Shown in pieces: positions 29,196 through 38,262 of a stretch of 64,000 nt of DNA (its first letter is position 1; every line of letters starts with the position of its first letter). The DNA is taken from positions 1 through 64,000 of the forward strand of contig CACYKE010000002.1 in assembly GCA_902774925.1 (NCBI GenBank). Reading direction: 5' to 3'. Made by a program: the position numbers and the translations under genes. This DNA is from an uncultured Prevotellaceae bacterium (lineage in GTDB: Bacteria > Bacteroidota > Bacteroidia > Bacteroidales > Bacteroidaceae). The notes beneath the pieces were generated by a model. That model made no database searches. It saw only the letters and a program-made list of their open reading frames with translations, and was not told the origin of the DNA.

Positions 29196-30655
29196 TGGAA
29201 GAAAAAAAGAATGAGTTTGTCCGTCAGGTGGCCGAACAAAAATACGAGTTCGGTTTCACCACAGACGTACATACTGAAATCATAGAGAAAGGGCTGAACG
29301 AGGACATCGTTCGGCTCATCTCTGCTAAGAAGGGGGAACCCGAGTGGATGCTCGAGTTCCGCCTCAAGGCATTTCGCTACTGGAAGGAACAGACGGAGCC
29401 TACATGGGGCCACGTCCACGTGCCCCCCATTGACTACCAGGCCATCTCATATTATGCTGACCCCACCGCAGCCAAAAGCCAAAAGCCAAATGCTAATGGC
29501 CAAGAGATTGACCCCGAACTCGAAAAGACCTTCGACAAGCTTGGCATTCCCCTTGAGGAACGCTTGGCCCTGAGTGGCAATACAGCCGTCGATGCTATTA
29601 TGGACTCAGTGAGCGTAAAAACAACCTTCAAGGAGAAGCTGCGCGAAAAGGGTGTTATCTTCTGTTCCATTGGCGAGGCCATCAAGGAGCATGGTGATTT
29701 GGTTCGTCAGTATTTAGGTTCAGTAGTGCCTTATCGTGACAACTTCTTTGCGGCCCTCAACAGCGCAGTCTTCAGCGATGGTTCGTTTGTGTATATCCCC
29801 AAGGGTGTTCGTTGCCCGATGGAGCTAAGCTCGTATTTCCGCATCAATGCCCGAAATACGGGACAATTTGAGCGCACACTGATAATCGCTGACGACGATG
29901 CCTACGTGTCATACTTGGAGGGCTGTACAGCCCCAATGCGCGATGAAAACCAGTTACATGCTGCCATCGTAGAGATTATCGTGATGAATCGCGCAGAAGT
30001 GAAATACTCTACCGTCCAAAACTGGTATCCTGGTGATGAGAACGGTAAGGGTGGTGTGCTCAACTTGGTCACCAAACGTGGCGATTTGCGTGGTGTGGAT
30101 AGTAAGCTCTCGTGGACGCAGGTAGAGACGGGGTCAGCTATCACGTGGAAATATCCCTCTTGTATCCTTAGAGGTGATAACTCTCAAGCAGAGTTCTATT
30201 CGGTGGCTGTCACTAACAACTATCAGGAGGCGGATACGGGTACAAAAATGATTCATATCGGCAAGAACACCAAGAGTACAATTATCTCAAAAGGTATCTC
30301 AGCTGGTCATAGTCAGAATAGCTATCGTGGACTGGTACGTGCAGCATCTACTGCTGACAACGCCCGCAACTATTCATCATGCGACTCGTTGCTGCTGGGT
30401 TCTGACTGTGGTGCCCACACTTTCCCCTATATGGATGTGCATAACGACACAGCCGTCTTCGAACACGAGGCAACCACCTCAAAGATCTCTGAGGACCAGC
30501 TGTTCTACTGCAATCAGCGCGGCATCCCCACCGAGCAGGCCGTCGGCCTCATCGTCAACGGTTATGCCAAGGAAGTGCTCCAGAAACTCCCAATGGAGTT
30601 TGCCGTCGAAGCCCAGAAGTTGCTCAGCGTCTCTCTAGAGGGTACGGTGGGTTAA
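29195..30655 (+). CDS. sufB: Fe-S cluster assembly protein SufB
   Basis: 486 residues of SufB, the scaffold that with SufC and SufD builds Fe-S clusters in the cytoplasm. Conserved blocks are [67 protein letters not shown] and the [20 protein letters not shown] end. A repeat of the AGCCAAAAGC family (29468-29505) is in frame at about residue 93 and replaces the usual linker before [15 protein letters not shown], encoding [12 protein letters not shown]. Start overlaps the infB stop. Confidence 0.96.
   Translation: MEEKKNEFVRQVAEQKYEFGFTTDVHTEIIEKGLNEDIVRLISAKKGEPEWMLEFRLKAFRYWKEQTEPTWGHVHVPPIDYQAISYYADPTAAKSQKPNANGQEIDPELEKTFDKLGIPLEERLALSGNTAVDAIMDSVSVKTTFKEKLREKGVIFCSIGEAIKEHGDLVRQYLGSVVPYRDNFFAALNSAVFSDGSFVYIPKGVRCPMELSSYFRINARNTGQFERTLIIADDDAYVSYLEGCTAPMRDENQLHAAIVEIIVMNRAEVKYSTVQNWYPGDENGKGGVLNLVTKRGDLRGVDSKLSWTQVETGSAITWKYPSCILRGDNSQAEFYSVAVTNNYQEADTGTKMIHIGKNTKSTIISKGISAGHSQNSYRGLVRAASTADNARNYSSCDSLLLGSDCGAHTFPYMDVHNDTAVFEHEATTSKISEDQLFYCNQRGIPTEQAVGLIVNGYAKEVLQKLPMEFAVEAQKLLSVSLEGTVG
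29468..29505 (+). repeat. AGCCAAAAGC-family repeat inside sufB
   Basis: GCAGCCAAAAGCCAAAAGCC, then AAATGCTAATGGCCAAGAG, read in frame as [13 protein letters not shown]. The site is a variable loop of SufB. Confidence 0.85.
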
Positions 30656-30659
30656 CTCC

Positions 30660-30693
30660 TAATAACGATATAACGCAATAACGATATAACGAA
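30660..30693 (+). repeat. TAACGATA-family repeat before sufC
   Basis: TAATAACGATATAACGCAAT followed by AACGATATAACGAA fills the sufB-sufC spacer and ends at the sufC ATG. A related array precedes the thioesterase gene at 61040. Confidence 0.8.
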
Positions 30694-30694
30694 A

Positions 30695-31450
30695 ATGTTA
30701 GAAGTAAAGAACTTACACGCCAAGATAGGCGATAAAGAAATATTAAAGGGTATCGACCTCGTGATTAACGATGGTGAGACGCATGCCATCATGGGACCTA
30801 ACGGTTCTGGTAAATCGACCTTGAGTGCCGTGCTCGTAGGCAACCCACTCTACGAGGTCACTGAGGGCGAGGCATACTTCAATGGTAAGAACCTCCTGGA
30901 GATGAAGCCAGAGGATCGTGCTCACGAAGGACTCTTCTTGAGTTTCCAATATCCTGTGGAGATTCCTGGTGTCTCGATGACCAACTTCATGAAGGCCGCT
31001 ATCAACGAGAAGCGCAAGTATCAGGGCCTCGATCCCATGAATGCCGCAGAATTCCTGAAGCTGATGCGTGAGAAACGTAAGATTGTAGAGCTCGACTCAA
31101 AACTGGCAAATCGTTCTGTCAACGAGGGTTTCAGCGGTGGTGAGAAGAAGCGCAACGAGATTTTCCAGATGGCGATGTTGGAGCCCAAACTGAGCATTCT
31201 CGACGAGACAGATTCTGGTCTGGATGTGGATGCGATGCGCATTGTAGCCGAAGGCGTAAATAAACTTCAGACGCCAGAAACCTCGTGCATCGTCATTACC
31301 CACTACGACCGTCTGCTGGAGATGATCAAGCCTCAGTTTGTACATGTGCTCTACAAGGGTCGCATCGTCAAAACGGGTGGCCCAGAACTAGCCGTACAGA
31401 TTCAGGAGCACGGCTACGATTGGATTAAGGAAGAAATAGGAGAAGAGTAA
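30695..31450 (+). CDS. sufC: Fe-S cluster assembly ATPase SufC
   Basis: 251 residues of an ABC-type ATPase: Walker A MGPNGSGKST (about 33), Q-loop LSFQYPVEIPG, signature FSGGEKKRNE, Walker B LSILDETDSGLD and an H-loop in VITHYDR. SufC drives the SufBCD complex. It has no membrane partner, as expected for SufC. The start directly follows a TAACGATA repeat. Confidence 0.97.
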   Translation: MLEVKNLHAKIGDKEILKGIDLVINDGETHAIMGPNGSGKSTLSAVLVGNPLYEVTEGEAYFNGKNLLEMKPEDRAHEGLFLSFQYPVEIPGVSMTNFMKAAINEKRKYQGLDPMNAAEFLKLMREKRKIVELDSKLANRSVNEGFSGGEKKRNEIFQMAMLEPKLSILDETDSGLDVDAMRIVAEGVNKLQTPETSCIVITHYDRLLEMIKPQFVHVLYKGRIVKTGGPELAVQIQEHGYDWIKEEIGEE

Positions 31451-31484
31451 TTAATTGACAATTGATAATTAACAATTGACAATT
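31448..31484 (+). repeat. AATTGACAATT-family repeat before sufD
   Basis: TAATTAATTGACAATTGATA followed by ATTAACAATTGACAATT begins at the sufC stop codon and ends at the sufD ATG. It forms the whole spacer. Confidence 0.85.
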
Positions 31485-32810
31485 ATGAAAGCAGAACAAC
31501 AATATATCGACCTCTATAAGCAGTGTCGCGGGATGATCTGCGAGCACAGCAGCGACGTGATGAATGCCGAGCGTGACGCGGCTTTCGAGCGTTTCGCGTC
31601 GAATGGTTTCCCCACTCGGAAAGTCGAGCGCTACAAGTATACCGACATGCAGGAGCTCTTCGCCCCCGATTACGGCTTGAACTTGAATCGCCTCCAGATT
31701 CCTGTCGACCCTTACAACGCGTTCCGTTGCGACGTGCCCAACCTCTCTACCAGCCTGTACTTTGTGGTAAATGATATTTTCTATCACGACGAGAAACCCA
31801 AGGGACATCTGCCTGAGGGTGTTATCATCGGTTCGCTGAAGGACTTTGCCACCAGCGAGTACTACAACCGTTTGGCAGGTCAAGCCAATGATGCCGTTAC
31901 CGATCTCAACACGATGCTGGCACAAGATGGGCTCTACGTCTATGTGCCCAAGAACGTGAAGGTAGATCGTGCCATTCAAGTGATAAACATCCTGCGTAGT
32001 GATGTTGACCTCATGGTCAATCGTCGCGTACTCATCGTGCTCGAAGAGGGAGCCGAGATAAAAATGCTGTTCTGCGACCATGCCGCTGACGACCGTAACT
32101 TCCTAGCTACTCAAGTCATCGAGGCTTACGTAGGTGAGAATGCTTCCCTTGACCTCTATTGCATGGAGGAGACGCATCACAAGAACGTTCGCGTGAGCAA
32201 TGTGTATATCGACCAACAGGCCAATAGTCGCGTCAACCATAATGTGATTACCTTGCACAATGGTATCACCCGCAATAAGCTAGACCTTACTTTCTCTGGT
32301 GAAGGTGCCGAGTGCCAGTGCTACGGTTGTGTGATTGCCGACAAACAACAGCACGTTGATAACAACACGCTGATTACCCACAAGGTTCCTCATTGCACCT
32401 CAAACGAGCTTTATAAATACGTGCTCGACGATAAGGCCGTTGGAGCCTTTGCAGGTCGTGTGCTGGTGGAACACGGTGCTCAAAAGACCACTTCGCAGAT
32501 GACCAATCAGAACCTGACAGCAACAAAAGAGGCTCGCATGTACACCCAGCCGATGCTCGAGATCTATGCCGACGATGTGAAGTGTGCTCACGGTTCTACC
32601 GTTGGTCAGCTCAACGATGCAGCCCTCTTCTATATGCGTCAGCGAGGCATTTCTTTGCAGGAGGCCAAAGTGCTGTTGCAGAATGCCTTCATCAACGAAG
32701 TCATCGACCACATGCAACTCGAACCCCTCCGCGACCGCCTGCACTACCTCGTAGAGAAGCGCTTCCGTGGCGAACTCAACAAATGCTCCGGTTGCAAACT
32801 TTGCAAATAA
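31485..32810 (+). CDS. sufD: Fe-S cluster assembly protein SufD
   Basis: 441 residues from the ATG at 31485; an upstream TTG at 31476 is inside the repeat and unlikely. The beta-helix core shows SRVNHNVITLHNGITRN, VLVEHGAQKTTSQMTNQNL and the conserved EIYADDVKCAHGSTVGQLND, and the tail ends in NKCSGCKLCK. SufD pairs with SufB. The usual sufS desulfurase does not follow; the next gene is a histidine kinase with its own promoter, so sulfur supply must be encoded elsewhere. Confidence 0.95.
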   Translation: MKAEQQYIDLYKQCRGMICEHSSDVMNAERDAAFERFASNGFPTRKVERYKYTDMQELFAPDYGLNLNRLQIPVDPYNAFRCDVPNLSTSLYFVVNDIFYHDEKPKGHLPEGVIIGSLKDFATSEYYNRLAGQANDAVTDLNTMLAQDGLYVYVPKNVKVDRAIQVINILRSDVDLMVNRRVLIVLEEGAEIKMLFCDHAADDRNFLATQVIEAYVGENASLDLYCMEETHHKNVRVSNVYIDQQANSRVNHNVITLHNGITRNKLDLTFSGEGAECQCYGCVIADKQQHVDNNTLITHKVPHCTSNELYKYVLDDKAVGAFAGRVLVEHGAQKTTSQMTNQNLTATKEARMYTQPMLEIYADDVKCAHGSTVGQLNDAALFYMRQRGISLQEAKVLLQNAFINEVIDHMQLEPLRDRLHYLVEKRFRGELNKCSGCKLCK

Positions 32811-32852
32811 AGAAAAATTCGGGCAGTTGAAGGGGAATTGGAATAAAATTCG

Positions 32853-32866
32853 TATCTTTGCAGCAT
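32853..32866 (+). promoter_or_regulatory. Promoter abutting the histidine kinase start codon
   Basis: TAtcTTTG (32853-32860) ends four bases before the ATG at 32865 (TTTGCAGCATG). Initiation about seven bases after the box would coincide with the ATG, so the mRNA may be leaderless. The same string precedes the native DUF2851 start at 41703. No good -33 box is seen. Confidence 0.6.
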
Positions 32867-34838
32867 GAATAACTATAAACATTATATCCTGCTGATTGTT
32901 TTGGCGTTGATTCCAGTGTTGTATGTCCATGCTGATGATGACTTGGAACAGCAGAGACAGCAGTTGATTGAACGGTTCCACCAATATTACGCACAGATGA
33001 ACCTTGACAGCGCGTTGGTGATTCTGGATGAGCAGATTGCGTTGGAGGCCAATGTGGGCAACATCGAAAACGAGGGTAAGGCCCGATGGAACAAGGTGGC
33101 AGTGCTGAACAATGGTGCTCGTTATGAAGAACTGGTCGTGGAGGCCGAGAAGCAACGTGAATGGTTTGGCAAACACGAAAACTGGAGCCGTTTCTATCAA
33201 TGCTGGCAGCGCATGTGTTCTGGTAATCATGATTTGGGACGTATGCAGACTGCTTTGCGTGAGGCGGAGGCGATGGGTAATGATGCCAAGTCGCGAAACA
33301 ACAATACTGGCCGTGCAATGGCCTATAAGCAGATAGGAGTCATCTATACGGACATCCGCCAATTGCCACAGGCTGAGGAGTCTTTCCGAAAGGCTGTAGA
33401 ATTGTTGAAGGAGGACAACGATATGACAGGCATCCTGAGCGGTGTGTACGAAGGTCTGAGCCAGACATTGGATAAGCAGAAAAAACACAAAGAGCAGTTG
33501 CTGGTAGCTGATGAGTGGCTGAAACACCTTGACGAACTGGCCAAGCAAATTTCTCTTGAAGTGGTCAGCCAAACCTTTGTGGCTTGCTATCTGGCCTATG
33601 CCAATGCCTATATCGGATTGCAGCGTTATGCTGATGCGGAGAAAGCCCTGGAAAAGGCGGAGGAGTACTATGCCATTACCAAAACGGCTCTGACACGCTA
33701 CGATATCTTCGAGGTGCGTACATTGCTTGCTTTGAAACAAGGCCATTATCAACAGGCCATTGCCTATAGTGACAGCGCCTTGTCGCCTGGCATGAATTAC
33801 AGTGTGTTGTTGCAGGAATACCGTGCAGAGGCCTTTCTGAATGCCAATCAGGGTGTTACCTCTGCCGAAATCTATCGTAAATTGTACAACGACAAGGATT
33901 CCGTGTTTACACGTGAGATGAGAACCCAGCTGGATGAACTTAACACCTTCTTCCAGCTTGACGAACTGCAACGCTCGCAACGCGAGGCAAAGGTGCGCTA
34001 TGCCATGATTATCGTCGGACTAATCCTGATAGCCCTTATCATCTTTATTATTGTGACACGTCGCTCGGCTCGTAAACTGGCAGAGAAGAATCGTGAACTG
34101 GCTGAGAACGTAAGTGCGCTGGCATTGGCTAACGACAAGGCTGAGGCTTCGTCGAGGATGAAGACCGAATTCATTCAGAATATGTCGCACGAAATCCGTA
34201 CTCCGCTGAATATTCTGAATGGTTTTACGCAGGTGCTGACCTCTAATGATGCCGACCAACTTCTGCCTGCGGAGAAGGCCGATATGCGCCAGCGTGTTGC
34301 AGAAAACACGGAGCGCATTACTGGTCTAATTAACAAGATGCTGGTATTGGCGGAGTCGAATAGTCAACATGTGCTTGAATGTAATGATCAGACAACGCCC
34401 GAAGAGATTGTGATGCAGGCAGTGATGACAGCTCATGCGGCGGCGACAGCTGATGTGACTTTCAGCACGGCAATTGACGACACTGTCAGAAACGTCACGC
34501 TAAAAACCAATCGCGACTATGCGGTAAGGGCTCTGGCGCAGTTGCTTGACAACGCGTTCAAATTTACTAAGCAAGGCAGGGTGACACTTTCTGCAGAGCG
34601 AGGTGACAATTGTGTACGTTTCGTAGTCGAAGACACAGGCATCGGCATTCCTAAGGAGGAGATGTCGCATGTCTTTGAGGAGTTCGTCCAGCTCGACAGC
34701 TACAACGAAGGCATGGGTATTGGCCTGACAATGGCACGTAGCATCGCCAACCGCCTTGGTGGCAGTCTGGACATTGATGACGAATATACGGATGGAGCCC
34801 GTTTCGTGTTTATCATATACGGTGACAAAATGGGGTGA
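32865..34838 (+). CDS. TPR-containing sensor histidine kinase
   Basis: 657 residues: signal or anchor segment (YILLIVLALIPVLYVHA), a TPR-rich sensor region (about 30-370, e.g. ARYEELVVEAEKQ, LPQAEESFRKAVELL), a membrane helix (AMIIVGLILIALIIFIIV), a short coiled coil, then HisKA with the phospho-His in NMSHEIRTPLN and HATPase_c with LLDNAFKFT (N box), DTGIGIPKEE and GMGIGLTMARSIA. TPR kinases of this type are common in Bacteroidetes and sense unknown periplasmic signals. No response regulator is next to it, and no receiver domain follows. Confidence 0.92.
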   Translation: MNNYKHYILLIVLALIPVLYVHADDDLEQQRQQLIERFHQYYAQMNLDSALVILDEQIALEANVGNIENEGKARWNKVAVLNNGARYEELVVEAEKQREWFGKHENWSRFYQCWQRMCSGNHDLGRMQTALREAEAMGNDAKSRNNNTGRAMAYKQIGVIYTDIRQLPQAEESFRKAVELLKEDNDMTGILSGVYEGLSQTLDKQKKHKEQLLVADEWLKHLDELAKQISLEVVSQTFVACYLAYANAYIGLQRYADAEKALEKAEEYYAITKTALTRYDIFEVRTLLALKQGHYQQAIAYSDSALSPGMNYSVLLQEYRAEAFLNANQGVTSAEIYRKLYNDKDSVFTREMRTQLDELNTFFQLDELQRSQREAKVRYAMIIVGLILIALIIFIIVTRRSARKLAEKNRELAENVSALALANDKAEASSRMKTEFIQNMSHEIRTPLNILNGFTQVLTSNDADQLLPAEKADMRQRVAENTERITGLINKMLVLAESNSQHVLECNDQTTPEEIVMQAVMTAHAAATADVTFSTAIDDTVRNVTLKTNRDYAVRALAQLLDNAFKFTKQGRVTLSAERGDNCVRFVVEDTGIGIPKEEMSHVFEEFVQLDSYNEGMGIGLTMARSIANRLGGSLDIDDEYTDGARFVFIIYGDKMG

Positions 34839-34883
34839 CGAACGTCTTTTTGTTAAGATATAATAGTTAACAGATAAGACGTT

Positions 34884-36065
34884 ATGAGAGCAATAACCCT
34901 TTTGCAGCCACAGAAGATTGTGTTTGGCACGGGCTGCATCCATACATTGGTGGAGGACTATAAAAAGATGGGCTATCAGCGCCTGTTTGTGCTGACAGCG
35001 CCTCCCATCCTACCGTTGATTAAGGAACCGCTGGCAGAGTTGAAGACAGCAGGCATCAGCATTGAGACCTATCAGGACATTGTGGCAGAGCCGACGGTGA
35101 ACGACTTCAGGAATATTCTCCAGGTGGCACGCAGTTTCAAGGCCGACAGCGTCATCGGTATCGGAGGCGGTTCGGTGCTCGACGTCACGAAACTCGTGGC
35201 AGCATTCATCAGTAGCGACCAACAGGTGGAAGACTGTTTCGGCACTGGTTTCATCAAACAGAAGGGACTATGGTTTGCCTGTCTGCCCACAACGGCTGGA
35301 ACAGGTTCCGAGGTAAGCCCGAACGCTATCCTATTGGACGAGCGCGACCACCTAAAGAAAGGAATCGTGTCGCCTTTCCTCATTGCCGATGCGGCCTATG
35401 TGGATCCCAAGTTGACGTGGACGGTACCTGCTAAGGTGACGGCCGACACAGGTATGGATGCGCTGACGCATTGTATCGAGGCGTATACCAATAAGTTTGC
35501 ACACCCCTCGGTGGACATCTATGCCCTGCAAGGTATCCGCCTGATTGCAGCCAATCTGGAGACTGCCGTTAAACTGGCTGCAGAAGCCAACAGCCAAAAG
35601 CTAATAGCCAATAGCCAATACATTGAGGCCCGCGAGGCACTAGCCTTTGGTTCACTGTATGGCGGATTGTGTTTGGGCCCAGTGAATACAGCAGCTGTTC
35701 ACGCACTCTCCTACCCTCTTGGTGGCGAGTTCCACATTCCTCATGGCCTGTCAAACGCTATCCTGTTGCCCAGCGTCATGAAGTTCAACATGCCTGCCAA
35801 CATCAAACGCCATGCCGAGGTTGCTATTGCCTTAGGATGTGAACCTGGCCGAACACCAGAAGAGACCGCCCAAAAGGGTGTGAACTTCATCTACCGCTTA
35901 GCAGCAGCTGTGGGCATTCCTGATAAACTGACGGCACTAAATATTCCGCAGACCGCTGTCGACGGTATGGCCAAAGCCGCCATGCAGGTACAGCGCCTGC
36001 TGAAGAACAATCCGAGAGAAGTCACCGAGCAAGACGCCCGTGATATTTATAATAGTTTATACTAG
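34884..36065 (+). CDS. Iron-containing alcohol dehydrogenase
   Basis: 393 residues of the group III Fe-alcohol dehydrogenase family. NAD binding is marked by SVIGIGGGSVLDVTKLVA, and metal binding by DALTHCIEAYTNKFAHP, HALSYPLGGEFHIPHG and a downstream His. It probably reduces an aldehyde such as lactaldehyde or interconverts a hydroxy acid. It begins a three-gene set with PdxA-like and DUF1537 genes, so the substrate may relate to four-carbon acid sugars. An AGCCAAAAGC repeat at 35584-35620 is in frame (EANSQKLIANSQY, about residues 235-247). The stop codon is made by a CTAGA repeat. Confidence 0.88.
   Translation: MRAITLLQPQKIVFGTGCIHTLVEDYKKMGYQRLFVLTAPPILPLIKEPLAELKTAGISIETYQDIVAEPTVNDFRNILQVARSFKADSVIGIGGGSVLDVTKLVAAFISSDQQVEDCFGTGFIKQKGLWFACLPTTAGTGSEVSPNAILLDERDHLKKGIVSPFLIADAAYVDPKLTWTVPAKVTADTGMDALTHCIEAYTNKFAHPSVDIYALQGIRLIAANLETAVKLAAEANSQKLIANSQYIEAREALAFGSLYGGLCLGPVNTAAVHALSYPLGGEFHIPHGLSNAILLPSVMKFNMPANIKRHAEVAIALGCEPGRTPEETAQKGVNFIYRLAAAVGIPDKLTALNIPQTAVDGMAKAAMQVQRLLKNNPREVTEQDARDIYNSLY
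35584..35620 (+). repeat. AGCCAAAAGC-family repeat inside the alcohol dehydrogenase gene
   Basis: GAAGCCAACAGCCAAAAGCT, then AATAGCCAATAGCCAAT, read as ANSQKLIANSQ. It lies in the helical domain between conserved metal-site motifs. Confidence 0.85.
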
Positions 36066-36096
36066 AGGAACTAGAGACTCTAGATTATCTAGATTT
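36061..36096 (+). repeat. CTAGA-family repeat between alcohol dehydrogenase and pdxA genes
   Basis: ACTAGAGGAACTAGAGACTC followed by TAGATTATCTAGATTT provides the TAG stop of the upstream gene and the spacer before the ATG at 36103. Confidence 0.8.
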
Positions 36097-36102
36097 AAAA
36101 AT

Positions 36103-37149
36103 ATGAAACCGATATTAGCCATCACCATGGGCGACCCCGCAGGCATTGGTCCTGAGATTACCGTTCGCGCCCTGAACAGAAAAGAGACTTACGAGAAGTG
36201 CCGTCCTATTGTCACGGGCGATGCTGCTATCATGCAACAGGCTGTGAAACTACTTGGTTTTGACTTGCAGGTCAATGCCGTACAAAATGTCAAGGATGCG
36301 CGCTTTGAGTTTGGCACCATCGACGTGCTCGATCTGCAATGCGTGGACCCCACGACCTTTGAGTTCGGCAAGGTGCAGGCACAATGCGGTAATGCCGCCT
36401 TCCAGTATATCAAGAAGGCCATTGAACTGGCAATGGCCAACGAAGTAGATGGCACCGTAACGGCACCGCTGAACAAGGAAGCACTGAATCTGGCTGGTCA
36501 TCACTATGACGGACATACGGAGATATACGCCACCTTTACCCAGACCAAGAAGTATGCCATGATGCTGGCAGACGAGAACATCCGCGTGATTCACGTATCG
36601 ACGCATGTGCCTTTGAGGAAGGCTTGCGATCTGGTAAAGAAGGCGCGTGTCATTGAGTGCGTAGAGCTCATAGACGATGCGTGCAAGCAATTTGGTATCG
36701 AACATCCGCATATCGGTGTGGCAGGCCTCAACCCCCACTCCAGTGAGAATGGTATGTTCGGCTATGAGGAGGCACAGGAAATCATACCTGCCATCGAAGA
36801 ACTGAATGCTCGCGGTTTCGACGTCGAGGGTCCAGTACCTCCCGACAGCATCTTTGCCAAAGCCAAATGTGGCAAATTCGACGCTTGTGTGGCCATGTAT
36901 CACGACCAGGGACATATTCCCTTGAAGGTGTGCGCTTTCAACTGGAACAAGGAAACGGGCAAGATGGAAAGTGCCTCAGGCGTAAACATCACCCTCGGCC
37001 TGCCCATCATCCGCGTCAGCGTGGATCACGGTACCGCCTTCGACGTAGCAGGTAAAGGCATCGCCAACGATAGTGCCATGACCCTCTCAATAGATTATGC
37101 TACAAGGATGGCGATCTATCGAAGTAATAAGCTAAAAGCTAATTGCTAA
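36103..37149 (+). CDS. PdxA-family dehydrogenase (PdxA2-type likely)
   Basis: 348 residues from the ATG at 36103 (MKPILAITMGDPAGIGPEI). The upstream in-frame codons cross the CTAGA repeat and are rejected. Motifs of PdxA follow: GTVTAPLNKEALNLAGHHYDGHTE, GLNPHSSENGMFG, PVPPDSIFAKA, YHDQGHIPLKV, and VDHGTAFDVAGKG at the end, including the metal His residues. PdxA oxidises 4-phosphohydroxythreonine in B6 synthesis. Next to a DUF1537 kinase, the PdxA2 role (4-phospho-D-threonate or erythronate dehydrogenase giving dihydroxyacetone phosphate) is more likely. The C-terminal KLKANC comes from a repeat. Confidence 0.88.
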   Translation: MKPILAITMGDPAGIGPEITVRALNRKETYEKCRPIVTGDAAIMQQAVKLLGFDLQVNAVQNVKDARFEFGTIDVLDLQCVDPTTFEFGKVQAQCGNAAFQYIKKAIELAMANEVDGTVTAPLNKEALNLAGHHYDGHTEIYATFTQTKKYAMMLADENIRVIHVSTHVPLRKACDLVKKARVIECVELIDDACKQFGIEHPHIGVAGLNPHSSENGMFGYEEAQEIIPAIEELNARGFDVEGPVPPDSIFAKAKCGKFDACVAMYHDQGHIPLKVCAFNWNKETGKMESASGVNITLGLPIIRVSVDHGTAFDVAGKGIANDSAMTLSIDYATRMAIYRSNKLKANC

Positions 37150-37163
37150 CGGCCATTAGCCAT
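37130..37163 (+). repeat. AGCTAAAAGC-family repeat across the pdxA end and the next start
   Basis: AGCTAAAAGCTAATTGCTAA and CGGCCATTAGCCATG encode the last residues and stop of the PdxA-like protein and then supply the ATG of the DUF1537 gene at 37162. Both gene boundaries are made of repeat. Confidence 0.8.
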
Positions 37164-38262
37164 GATAGTCATTGCCGACGATATTACAGGTGCTGCAGAG
37201 ATAGCAGGCATTGCCTTTGCTCGTGGTGCAGAAGTCCGTTTGGTTTGTGGTTCTGTATGTGGCGTTGGCAACGCCACACACTTGACTACCATCATTGCTA
37301 CTGACACTCGCTCGATGAGCGAGGAAGAAGCCGTCGCCGAAACCCGTCGCATCGCCTCTCACCTCTCCCCTCTCACCTCTCACCTCTTTAAGAAAACCGA
37401 CTCCGCCCTACGTGGTCATGTGGTAGCTGAACTTACGCCACTGATGGAAGTTACAGGTTACAAGCGGGCGGTCTATCTGCCTGCCAACCCATCGAAAGGA
37501 CGTATCATCCGCAATGGCGTCTATTATATTAATAATGTACCTATACACGAGACCGACTTCTCGTTTGACCCAGAGTTTCCAGCGAGGACGTCGGTATTGA
37601 GGGAACGCTTTCCTGATGCGGAGAGCAAAGGTATCATTATACCTGATGCCGAAAGTGAGGAAGACATCCACAACGTCATTTCGACATACAATGATGGCAA
37701 GACCATCTTTGCCGGAGCGGCAGATTTGTTTAGCGGGATGATATGTATGGGGTGTGGGCGATGTTCTCTCTTCGAGAGTGTGGCGTTGCAATCACTCATT
37801 CTCTGTGGAAGTACACAGAGCAAGGCACTGGATTTGGGAATACCCGTCGCTCCGATGCCACAAGAGATTTATGATGGCAGTGACGATTTAAGCCTTTGGG
37901 ACACGACAGCATATGAGCAGGAACAGCACAGCCTTATCCTTACTATTCCCCACACCCATCGAACAGGCAAAGAGGTAGCCGTCCATCTGCGCACGATGAT
38001 GGCGGAAATGACCAAGCAACTAGTGACAAAACATTGTCCTGAACACCTGGTGATTGAAGGCGGTGCCACCGCTTGGGCTACGTTACAAGCCTTGGGTTGG
38101 ACGGAATTCACTATCACGGCTCAATTAGCCCCTGGCGTGGTACAAATGAAGGTTACAAATGCGTGCCACACTCAGACCTTTAGGTCAGAGAATGGTACAC
38201 TCGTAACCCTCAAACCCGGTAGTTACCCGTGGGGGACTATTCTATCGTCTTATAAAGCGTAG
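37162..38262 (+). CDS. DUF1537 four-carbon acid sugar kinase
   Basis: 366 residues, shorter than the usual 400-450. Family motifs are ADDITGAAEIAG at the N-terminus, KKTDSALRGHVVAEL near 75, LPANPSKGRIIRNG near 112, and the C-terminal ATP-binding VIEGGATAWATLQALGW and LAPGV. DUF1537 kinases phosphorylate D-threonate, D-erythronate or related acids, and a PdxA2-type gene usually follows or precedes, as here. A CACCTCTC-type array (37354-37388) is in frame and encodes SHLSPLTSHLF. The last 26 bases overlap the convergent PfkB gene. Confidence 0.87.
   Translation: MIVIADDITGAAEIAGIAFARGAEVRLVCGSVCGVGNATHLTTIIATDTRSMSEEEAVAETRRIASHLSPLTSHLFKKTDSALRGHVVAELTPLMEVTGYKRAVYLPANPSKGRIIRNGVYYINNVPIHETDFSFDPEFPARTSVLRERFPDAESKGIIIPDAESEEDIHNVISTYNDGKTIFAGAADLFSGMICMGCGRCSLFESVALQSLILCGSTQSKALDLGIPVAPMPQEIYDGSDDLSLWDTTAYEQEQHSLILTIPHTHRTGKEVAVHLRTMMAEMTKQLVTKHCPEHLVIEGGATAWATLQALGWTEFTITAQLAPGVVQMKVTNACHTQTFRSENGTLVTLKPGSYPWGTILSSYKA
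37354..37388 (+). repeat. CACCTCTC-family repeat inside the DUF1537 kinase gene
   Basis: CCTCTCACCTCTCCCCTCTC followed by ACCTCTCACCTCTTT, about five 8-base units, is in frame and read as SHLSPLTSHLF just before KKTDSALRG. Confidence 0.85.

Noticed and set aside
32820..32832. -33 box for the histidine kinase promoter
   Set aside because: No TTTG is found at 19-21 bases from the -7 box, so only the -7 element is reported.
32400..33980. 526-codon minus-strand frame across sufD and the histidine kinase
   Set aside because: It is a shadow of two well-supported genes on the other strand and reads as a Leu/His-rich sequence typical of antisense frames.
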